Assembly: GCA_911728455.2 (NCBI GenBank)
Contig: OU452234.1
Location: forward strand, 1,366,501 to 1,430,500
Length of the DNA stretch: 64,000 nt
Direction of reading: 5' to 3'
Source of the DNA: Marthasterias glacialis
Taxonomy: Eukaryota > Echinodermata > Asteroidea > Forcipulatida > Asteriidae
A program made the translations under genes and the position numbers. This document shows positions 27,701-39,700 of this stretch, in pieces. The stretch's first letter is position 1; every line of letters begins with the position of its first letter. A model generated the notes under the pieces. The model saw nothing but the letters and a program-made list of their open reading frames with translations, was not told where the DNA came from and made no database searches.

Positions 27701-30700
27701 ACAGTCAAAAAGCTGGCAAACTAGTGAAATGACAAGCTATGGGTCCCCCTGGCTAGACACTGAAAAGGGCCAAGGGCAAAACCTGCTCATAAGCTTGGTT
27801 GAATGCTGATAAATATGTCATGTTTATGTTCACTCGGAAAAATCATCAAATTCAATTCATTGCTAAATTATTAGCACAATAAAATTTTTAGTGTACCTCA
27901 TGTGGATGGATGGAAAAACAATTAAATGTTAATTGATCAAAACTCTGAGGTATTAATTACAACATGCCCCTCGCTTCCAAGATTGTTTATTTGCGGACAA
28001 TCCTCCCGCACCTCAAACCACTTCCAGCAATGCGGATGTCTCATCTGCCATTACACAAACGAGACAACAAGTTTCACTTGCTGGTGTGGGTTTCCCTGGC
28101 TAGGATATCCCGTTAATTAGATGTGACCTTTGAATGATGTGGCCGACATAATAAGACAGGTGAACGGGTTACATCAAAAAAATACTCTCAGGGACCTGCG
28201 CTTTGTTGACAGTACAAATAAGACATCTCGTTATTTAGCTTTAATTGTTGACAGTATTAGCTGAGTACTTATTTGCAACAAGTACATCGGGCGACTTAGT
28301 CTCTGGGCTTGAAGTGTAATTGAATTGCATGACAACAGTTTTTTGTTTTGTTTTGGGGAATCTGCAAAGCTTCCTCTGCCAAATAAAATTGTCATGTTTC
28401 CAACAGCTATTCAGCCATTCTCACTATGTAAAAGGCCGGTTTAACATACGACAACAAAATGTGACTCATACACACAAGCGATAGGCGTAAGCCTTTAAAG
28501 TTGTATCACCACCGAAAGACTGGCAAATTTTGATTTTATTTTTTCTGTATGAATTTTGACAGATGATGCTTAACAATGTAAAAAGGGGGGGGGGGCATAG
28601 AGGCTATTGCCTCCGTGAAGTAGGCATGAGACCGTTCACACACAATTTCAAATTTAAGGTGAAATGAAAGTGACGTACAAGTAGCTGCAGGACTACTGAA
28701 TAGTAAGCTAACTGATCCTGGTTCCCAGTCACTGAGAAATAAAAAAAAACTCAATCATATTGCTTTTTATTGCCAATGCCAAAATTCCTCTGATTTGCTC
28801 AATACTTGATCAGTGATGACTACAACTTCAAGTCTCCTTCTTCCTAAATTTAGGTTTGTTTACTCTGCAAAACAGTGCTGAAGAGAGTTTACGAGATCAC
28901 CAAATGTCTCATGCATCCTTTCCTCTACCTGAAGGTTTCTGCTATCCAGTGGTATAAATGTTTGTTATTTTGCCCTGAATCTGCGACGTGTTTTTAACGA
29001 CAGTCCAAGCACTCATAAAAATATCGTCAGTGGCGTTCACACCCAGTATCTGAAACCAATCTTATCTTTTTAAAAGTGCACCTAATACTTGATATATTGT
29101 ATCATCAAGTTAAGAAACAGTTAGAAATTAAGACTAAAAGACAGGTACTTGTACATAAATTTTACAACATGAGTTTTCTAGTTCCAACGGCCATCAATTG
29201 CCCTGAAGAAGACACTAGAACCCTTTACAATCTTCTTCCAATCTTCTACTTGAAGCACTAAGTAAATAATTATATGAAGAAAAAAAAAGAAAAAAACCTA
29301 GTAAGATTTATAACTCAATCTCAGGCCTGCATCAATCATTCTAATCCAACACAAACTAAACCTTCAGCATTCCCTTGCAAAAGTAATTAACAAAATAAAT
29401 TGATTAGAAAAATATTTGTCTGGATTCCAACCAGCTAAATTAATTTCTCATTTTGCAGGTCACAAGCCAAATCGAAAAAAAACACATAAAAAAAAGGAGT
29501 CACATCAAATCTATATTCTCTTTTATCACACCCACGTTGAAAAAAAAAAAATCTGTTTTAATTCTGTGCCCATCTCGGTACATTAGCTCCGCTCGGTTCG
29601 ACCCAGACGTTTGCCACCTAAGAGACACAGGAGTGATGTCATGTCTGGTGCATTATTTCATTACTTCACCTATGCTTTTTTTTCTTCCTCCGCTTGCTCG
29701 AAAGAAAAAACCGGTCGAGCTCGTATTTTTGGAATATAATGCATGCAGAAAGCAGAATATGAAAAGGCCGATTTATTTCAAGGATTTGTGTGCAAAGTAA
29801 TGTCTGTGAAAATTTAACTCAATCAAGTATGAAGTCCAGATTTTAAAATAGATTCTGAAATGGACACTCCAACAGTGGGAAATAATTTGTTTTAACAGTT
29901 TGGTGGTTGGGTCTTTGGTTGAGCTGAACAAATAATTTTAAAACCAAATAGGCGTTAAAGGTACAAGCCCCCTGTAGACCTTTATCAGGCTGCAACCATC
30001 TTGGTCATGTTCCCTGTATTCAATAACAGTAATAGATACTAATATTCATTGTACAAAAAGGAATCAGGCTATTTACCCTTCCAGCCTCGGTTTTGTTACA
30101 TTGGTTTGAATGGGAAAAAATCAAGGTGGCCGCAACATGTTAAAGGTCTACTGTCCGTGCTCAAGCCAATTTTACCTTGAGAAATGAATCCAAATGTTGA
30201 ATTTTTGTAGGAAGACCAAAGTTATGAACTCTTACATGTACATGTAAATGAGATATCAACAAATAATGACAGAGTAATTAATTTAAAAAAAATGAAATAT
30301 TGTGGGACAGCAATAAATACATCCACACATTTTTTTTAAACATGGGCGTGTCCTATTAAACGTGCGCTTTCATCATTTTGCTAACATGAATAATGCATAG
30401 TATCTCGCGCTGATCGGCTGGCCTGTGGCTGTCCGGTGCGTGATACGCAATGCGTCAATTGTGCATGGGTCATGTTGTACATCATGCATTTAAACATCAA
30501 TGAGGATGCGCTTTGTGAACAGTTTTCGAAAGTAAGCCAATTAAAAAAACGTTTTTGTAGACTTCCACAAACTGAAATTGCGTTTTATCAATTTTATTCA
30601 TTACAAAATAACATACTTTTATAAATTTCGTTCAATAAAAATCAATTAATTTTTGAGCACAAATCAGCTTAAGCACAGACCGTTCTCTAAAACATGAGCA

Positions 30701-33700
30701 TGTGTAGTAGGCAAACGTTATTTTATTTGGTATGGAATTGACCATGGGTAAGTGGACTCTGAATTGAACTGTACTTTCATTTCAGATGAACTGTTCATTA
30801 TGGACATGTCTGTCTGGTGCCTCAAGCACATCCTCCCAGGCAGTTTAGATTTACATCTTATCTTTATTCATGAGCAGCACTGAATCTACTTGTGATAATA
30901 CTGTTGTGTCAAGTGATTGCCAATCTGTAAAGTATGTGCAACTTATCCATATTCATGACTTGCAACTGATGCATTGCAGAATTTGTTATGACTAAAGCAG
31001 AATGAAACTTTGTCATTGGCAAAAGAAAAGAAATGGCCAAGCGGACATAACTTGGTTTGACAGTTTTTTATACCTGTAACTTTGTCTTTGAAGAAATCAA
31101 CTGACCAACTGAACATTTTTATGCATGTAAAAGTCTGCACTGGCTGAGCGTTCCTAAGCTTTCAGTATCTGCATCTTATTAATATTCATGAGCTGCATTT
31201 GATTAGCATGTTGATGAGCTTCTTTTCAGCCTGTCATGCCCAGTGTTCAGAGGCCTAATGAGATTATAGTGGTTTAACAGTAGGTGACAGCAGTGAGGGG
31301 CAAATGGCTAGAACTACTTTGTATTTTAACTCAGTTCTCTTTCATGTTAAATGTGCTTGTTTCTTCAGTGTGGAAGGTGTAAAATACAGCCTAAAGTTCC
31401 ATTCAAAGGGGGTGGTTGTGCACTCCAACAAGCCCAGCCACCCAGACCAGCCACCCAGACCAGACCAGCCACCCAGACCATCCACCCACAGTCAATGGTG
31501 CTTACCAAACATGCCCCAGACTAGCCATCCAATACCACAACAAGAAATAGCCTCACCATAGTGTCACATCAAAGTACTGACCACAGTCAATGGTTCTTCC
31601 ATGGCAACTATCTTGCCTTGGACTGTCTGACCATGGTTTGACCAAGAGTTACATCAAAAATATACTGACCACAATCACTGGTACCCACCAATAAACCAGT
31701 GACAGGTCAACCATGCGGTAACAAGGAATTATATCCCTCCAAGAACCACACTGTTAATGCAGCTCAACTTTGATAATCATGCCATTGGCTCCAAGCAATT
31801 TGTCTGGGATATATTCATGAGCTACACTGCATACTTCTTGAGAGTCTTTGGAAATTGAGTAAATGCAATTGAAGGACAAAACTTCTTTTTTTTAAATGGA
31901 AACAACAAACATGTTTTGTGTTGGAGCAATGAAAATAACACTAAAAGCTTAGTGTTGCCCTACTGTAAAATACAATAACATCACATTATGACATTTATTG
32001 TTTACAACAGAGCCACAGAGCTTGAACTTTCTGCAAGCACAAATGTATTCAAACAACTGACATTGACAACAGAAGCTAACATCAAATCTTTTAAAACTGT
32101 ATCAAAGGCTATATCAGACGTAGAATTTCAAGAAAATCTCCAAGGGTTAATTTCACAAAACTAGTCCTAACTTATGACTAGTCGTGTAAGTTAAGACTAG
32201 TTACTTGTCCTAGCTCGAGATAAGACCAGTCCTAGCACTTTGTTAAATCCACCCCAGGGGTGGATTTCACAAAACTAGTTCTAACTTATGACAAGTCCTA
32301 TACATGTAAGTTAGGACTAGTTACTCATCCTAACCCCAGATAAGACTAGTCCTAGCGCTTTGTGAAAACCCATACCAGCTGTGGATTTCACAAAGCGCTA
32401 GGACTAGTCTAATCTCGAGTCAGGACGAATAACTAGTCCTAACTTATAGGACTAATCGTAAGTTAGGATTAGTTTTGTGAAATCCACCCCAGGTTTTGTA
32501 GCTTAAAACTTTCCCTGTACAGGGAAATCTTTTCTTATATTTGCTGAGGTGGTTTGGAATTAAAAAGCATCACAAGTATGTTAGGAAAAACACTAGTTTG
32601 CAGGACTTGTTTGATTGTGGGGTTGCTGGCCAATGATCCAATGGGTAGTTCAAGCTCATTTTAAGCCCAGTAAAAAGAAATTGCTGGAAATGAAGACATA
32701 CAACAATCATGGAGCTCCATTTTGACCATGGAAGTCATTGCCCTGGCCATTCACCTTATTACAGTTGATAAGCTGCAGGTTGTCAATTTCAAGACTGACC
32801 TCCACAGCTTACTCTCAGCGTGCTTCAGTGAAAATGAAAAATGATCTGATTAAACACCAGCTCTTTGGATTTATTCCACCAAAACGTATTGATACATCTA
32901 AAAGCAAGATTGTCCCTGCAAACAGTCAAACAAGCCTGGTACCACAATGAGTATTGCATGCTCACAAAGCCTACGGACAAGGGAGGCAAGACCTTAGGTG
33001 GCAAGCCCATGAAGAAGTTGAGAAGTGAATTTTAAAGGGCAAGAACAATGGAAGCAATGGCTTCAAGAAAACTCTTCGGTGAAACTATTGCAAAACAGGT
33101 ATAAAATTATTTGATAAACTCTTACTGGTCTGTGACAGATTGCTTTCGTGCAATATCCCATTTTATTTTTTATGTATAATATTCAATTAAGTCATCTTTT
33201 AATTAATGAACTTCATTAATACCCCATGAGCATTTAGTACAGAAAAGGGTCAAGGTCAAAACAGCTACAATGTACATTTGATGCTGCGTTTGACCTCAAA
33301 GATGGTGGCGAATACATGATCCATGACAGTAACATCTTTAAGGATGGGACGTACTTAAAAAGAAGACAGCATAAATTATTTGTCAAAATCTATCTACTCG
33401 CCATCACCCGAGTCAACCAGCCAGCAAGCATCCTCCATGCATAACATCAGCAGAGACACTGAGACAGTGACGATATTCATGCCACCTTCAAGTACAGCGT
33501 GTCTCTAGTGGCACACGTATTTGCAGTTGGCCCCCTGTGGGGTTTCACTGTTTCAACATTAACACGACTGTTTCAGCGTAAAATTTCTCATAAAACAGCA
33601 CCCTGACATTTACTGGTCTGCTTTAAATGTCCACATGAAGACTATCAACTGTGAGAGCATCCCACTTCTTCTGCAAAGGCATTTCTTCAGACCAGACATT

Positions 33701-36700
33701 AAAGGGATAATACATCAAATTTTTTTTTGACGAGTAAGTTAATTCACGTCCTCTCCTTTTCAACATGAGAACACCTCACAACCAACCAGGGAAAAGTGAT
33801 AATTTCATTTAAATCAGGACGACTTCAAAAGTGACAGAGTCAAACCAATCCAACAACAAAACAAGTATGATTGCATAAAATACAAATGGGCATCGCAGGG
33901 GGGAAATGAGCTTCATGTAATATTTTACAATAAAATTAGAGAACAAAAAAACAAAATAAAACCCAAACAAATTAATATAAAAAAAAAACAAAGTTACAGA
34001 AAACATGCATACATTTCTCATGACAACTCCAATTAATCACAGCATTGTTGAATTTTCCATTTGACTGACGGTTCAACTTGGCTAGGTACATTGTACCATT
34101 CTTAAGCCCCCCCCCCCCAACTTTCCAGCCCTATGTCCATGTTTCATTTGCACTTGGGAACTTAAACCAAGATACATGCTTTTCATGCATGTTTACCTTC
34201 CGAAAGGTAAACATGAAAAAAACAGCACACAATTCCCTATGCCAATGGCCATGGCATGTTTGAAATATGATCAAACTCAAACACTGTGTATTATTGGGGC
34301 CAGCTGTGGCTATAACAGAGAAGTGTCATTTTTCTAACCTAAATAGAATCTGCTGGCAAAGCCAGTGCAAGGTGTCAGTTCCAGACCATTAAAATATGTG
34401 ATTTGTGATTTGGGAAAATTGGAAAGAAGGTGGGTGGGGGCGGGGGATTTGGTTCTGGGCTTCTGTTAACTGTCTGAATGTGCTGGAAAATGGTGTTCCC
34501 ACTGCTCGCTTACCATACCTTTGGCTTCACAAACAATGCACCCCTGGCCTCAACAAAAGCTCGGTCATGAGAATGAAGCCCCTCGAACTTCTTTCAAGAA
34601 AGTTTGAAGGAAACTAGAGATTTGTTTAAAACAAATAATCCTCAAACTAAACAGTTACATGTAGGCCTACATGATTGTTTCTTTTCAATATGCCTACTGC
34701 TACGTACAAGCATGCTGTTTACATAAACATATGTAATGATTTTACGGTACCCTCAGTAAATTATCTTTCAACATAAATTATTGCACATGATCCTCCCCAG
34801 GGTAACTACCCTCCCCAGGGTAACTACCCTCCCCAGGGTAACTACCCTCCCCAGGGTAACTACCCTCCCCAGGGTAACTACCCTCCCCAGGGTAACTACC
34901 CTCCCCAGGGTAACTACCCTCCCCAGGGTAACTACCCTCCCCAGGGTAACTACCCTCCCCAGGGTAACTACCCTCCCCAGGGTAACTACCCTCCCCAGGG
35001 TAACTACCCTCCCCAGGGTAACTACCCTCCCCAGGGTAACTACCCTCCCCAGGGTAACTACCCTCCCCAGGGTAACTACCCTCCCCAGGGTAACTACCCT
35101 CCCTAGGGTAACTACCCTCCCCAGGGTAACTACCCTCCCTAGGGTAACTACCCTCCCTAGGGTAACTACCCTCCCTAGGGTAACTACCCTCCCCAGGGTA
35201 ACTACCCTCCCTAGGGTAACTACCCTCCCCAGGGTAACTACCCTCCCCAGGGTAACTACCCTCCCCAGGGTAACGACCCTCCCCAGGGTAACGACCCTCC
35301 CCAGGGTAACTACCCTCCCTAGGGTATATTTGATGCCCTGCCCCTCCCCTCCTTTTTAAAAACAATATTCATGTATGTAGGCCTATGCCACAAATTTCCA
35401 AAGCATATTTTTGCAATGCAAAGCAAACAACATGATCAGCAAACAGTTGCAGAGTCAGTACATGTGTGTATAAAAAAAATATGTTCACCCCACCCCAACT
35501 AAACAAAAAATATTACACAAACAAGATTTAGCCTTTGAGAAGCCTTTGAGAAAGACTCTGCAAGGGTTAAAACGTTTGGCGATTAACAATTTTCTTTGCA
35601 AAAAAAAAAGATCGTATATGCACATAAAAGCAAGCTAAAAAGCAAAAAATCTTCGATGTCTAAGACATGACAACTGAAAGGTCATAGATGCACATTGGGC
35701 ATGATCCAACTTGTTTCCTTTCCTGTTTTGACATCTTGGCAAATCCATTTTGTATTTCAAATACTCAAGGTAAGAGTTGATGTTCACTCGAGTGGGCGTA
35801 AAGACGTCTCTGTTTCCTTCAACGACACCCTTCCCCCAGACACAGACAAACATCTCCTCCTCACAGGCAACAACATGCTTACCCCTACCATGGAAAGAGA
35901 AGCGACTAAGTTCAAGAAAAGGTCAAGCCAGATTTCTCATGGATTCTCACAAGAATCCTTGTCTTTTGGACAGAGGAAAACTGGGGGTGGGGGCAGGTTC
36001 TCCAAAACCCAAGAGTACAGGGTATTTATTTGAAAAGAACTTAGGAAATTTGGAAGATAACAGACAAAAACATTTCAAAGTTTGCCTTGCACAGCTTGGG
36101 AGAGGAAAAAGTAGGGAGGCAGGGACGTTGGCATTAGGGTCAATGTACTCCATTAGCCAGTGGTGCAAGAGTGCAGCATAGGTGACCCCTGCAATTTGGG
36201 GGGAGGGGTGAAAATGAGGACAGAGCAGTTGACACTAAATGTAATTTTTTTTACTGGACTTTCTAGTAAGATCGTCCAGGACGTTAATTTTCTAAGTGAT
36301 CATATCTCATTGAACAAATGTTCCTTTACAAGTCGATAAGAGACTTTCACAAGTTATCCACAATGACAAAACAAAACTTGTCTGATTACACATTCTAGTA
36401 AGTTTTGCCGAGACACCATGTAATTATCTCTAATGAGTTGGTGTGGTTCTGAAAAGAACCGATGGTTATTTCAGAACCATCCCAACTCATCAGAGGTAAC
36501 TACATGTATGGTGTCACTGCTAAACTTACTGGATTGTATTCCCACCATGCAATGTTTCAAATCTTGCTGGTTACAATCAATCTCTCCATCAATCATAAAA
36601 TTGATCAGGCAACAATCCAACTGTAGTTGCTCATAGTGCCATACAGCAAGCTCTCTAGAGTAGGTAGGATTTCAGAGAAGGTTTGAACATGGAGAATTGA

Positions 36701-39700
36701 AGGAGATTGTCTGATGCTGTAAGGATGATTCTCCCACCTTAATGTAGGTACAACAAGGCATTGCTTGAGCCCACTGTTACCAGTCAGCAACTGGACATAG
36801 AGTGTCAATGAGTTTAAAAAACTCTGTATCTAACTAACACACAATAGACCTTTCTTTTCCAACGTCACAGCCCAAGTTTTTGCCAACCAAGATGGAGAAA
36901 CTACGGGGAGCCATCAATGCAAAGCAAACACAGATCATCACAGTTTGCATAAATGTTACACAAATATTAAAAAATTGTTTAGAAATTGTTGGAAACAAAC
37001 CAACCAATAATGGGATGTATTTTCTCTTTAATAAAAAAGTCTGCAAAAATGTTGAATTTGGTCACAACGTCTGTCAACAGGACTTCAACATTTTGCTACA
37101 TTTGGCCGTCCACGCCAACCAGAGCGGTTTGTGTATCAACAATAGAAAGGTCTATAGTACTGGTAATCGCCCCAGGTGCCCCTGTTTTTTTTTTTGCATA
37201 GGTGTCCGTTTCAGGATATTGTCATAGACTTTCTAATATCCTCACTGCCCTTATAGGTCATTGTCTTGGTGCCCCTTGAAATGTTCTCAACAGAAAGTCA
37301 TATTTTCCCCATAGAGGTGCCCTTTACCAAAGAGAAACTGCCTTGCCCTAACAAGAATGAAGTACCACGCCTGATACTGGTCCACATAATTGCCCCAGTT
37401 GCCCTGTTCCAGATTTATCTATAGACTTCCAAATGTCATCATAAAGGGGGTCATATTCTCACAGAAATTGGCGCTACATCAACATTACCCAATCCAGAAT
37501 GAAATCATCTAGGCGTCACATTAAATGAAGCAGTGGTAATAATTAAATTGTTTCCATTGAAAGTTGAATCAACCACCTGGCTGAATGATCTGATTGCAGG
37601 CAATGGGAAAATACTTCACACGAACTATAGCAGCAAAACAGGCTGCGTCGGCACTCTATTTGCATAGTACAGCGCTACGAAATTGCATGGTTATTCACTT
37701 AGGGTTCTCCAGTGGGTATTCAGAAATTCCTTTTGACCTGGACAGAAATATGTGACCTGTTAATCCACACACCAGGATGAAGTCTTAATAGTGGGTTTCT
37801 AATTCACTTTATACAGTGTAGGCCTACATTGTATAATAATAATACTTGATTAGTGGCTAGATCAAGGCACTTTACATCATTATTATCCCTGTTCATCAGG
37901 CATACTTAAGACCATTCCTCAAACTTTCTCAACTCCCTGGGGAGCATACAACCCCAAACTGCTTACATTAGCGCTTACGGGTTAATCCAACATAATACCA
38001 TCTCGGGCCTTGCAGGTTCCTCTTTTTACACCTGGGTTAAGAGAAGCAATTATGGTTTAAGTGCCTTGCTCATGGACACAAGTGTCATGACCAGGAATGG
38101 AACCCACACTCTGGTGATTCCGCCATCACAACTTGAGTTCAATGCACTAGACCACTCGGCCACGACACAATATTAGAATATTTTTAGTTCAATACGGGAA
38201 ATCGTTTAAATTGAAAATTACTGTACACGCAGGGTGCTTTTGTAAAATAAGTTTTGTCACTTTCTACAACTTGAAATTGCTAATGAACAGGCCTGGAATT
38301 CAACTCTGTTGCCCTAGTCTTGGCCTTGGTGCCCCTTCGTTTCCCATAGACTTGAGATTTTCCAATGGAGGTGCCCTTCGCAAAATGAAAATGGCCTTGC
38401 CCTCTCAAAGATGAAATTCCAGGCCTTGGCTGGCTGGAGATCAATTTGCTATCACAAGCGCACCCGTGGAATATGGCAAAATATAAAGCATCTGCTTATC
38501 ATGGGCAGGCCTTGATCTTAACCGAGGCCACCAAGGCCATTGGCCTCATGCCCTGTCGAGTTGGCTAGCATGCCCTACAGAAAAATTGCACTGTCACTAC
38601 CAACTTGGTCAGCATGCCCTTGTACAATTTCTCTGATTTGGCCAGCAAAGGCCTGCCCACGTTTTTCTTAAAATTGAGGCCTGCATGGGACACAGACGCA
38701 CTATATTTTTCCATATTCCATTCACGCTTTTTTAATCTTGATTTTTATTTTTATTTTTAATTAATTATTATTACTAGTAATTATTCCTATTTTTCATGCT
38801 TTTCTTCGTTTTTTATCATTTATTTATTAATTTTATTTTGTATTCATTTATTTCATTTTTTAGGGGGGTAATTTCTAACCAGCTGTTTTATCTGTATTCA
38901 TTCATGCAAATTCATTTGAAAACAAATTACTACATTGTATTGTTGTACATATGGCAGACACATGTCCTTCAGTTTGACTCATTCAAAGGATTGAATTATT
39001 ACATATTTTGTTAGATGAACATTCATGATACTACATTTAATTAACATGAGTTGTGTACATGTATATGAGAGATGCACGTACCCAATGTTCCCATTTTAAC
39101 AAACTCAGGGCAAAATGTATGCATCACAGAGGGTATAAGATCACCTTATTGTCTTTATGGCTGATTTGAAAGTGACGCTACCATAGTACAAGGCTTGAAT
39201 TTTTGGGAAAGTCTACAAGACTGAAGGGCTTGTACATGTACATGTAGCTCAAAATGTTTACTGGGCCAGAATTATTCTTACAACTTCCAAGACCAGAATT
39301 GAAATGAGAAAAAAATGCCTGACACAGTTTAACATGTGAACTGTTTTAATCTGAACGTGCACTAAGAGAAGATTTATCTTGTAGGCCTATTATGGGTAAA
39401 AATTCTTCAATACTCATTTAGTTTGAACTATGTAATGTGTATGGGTGTCATAGTTCAAATACAAAAATGGATTTATATTGCATCGTTTATCTAGGTTGGG
39501 GCTTGCATCCCTTTGCCTTAACAATTGTTTTTCTTCCCCTTTTCGTTTTTCTCACAAAAAAATTCTCTTGCCCTGACTAGACTATTCTATTCAAATTCTA
39601 TTATTTTTAAGAATTGATAATCGTTGGTTTGTTGGAGAGTTCCAAACATTTAAATCTTTTATTTGTGGGACTGAAAGTATGAAACACTCCCTTGAGTAGA

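Noticed and set aside
34778-35365. 195-residue minus-strand GEGSYP repeat protein
   Set aside because: Produced by the 18-bp minisatellite; variants change residues in this frame and there is no flanking domain or signal.
35695-36181. Overlapping plus frames of 112 and 134 residues
   Set aside because: No recognisable domain, no supporting acceptor/donor pair in frame, and both frames are open by chance.
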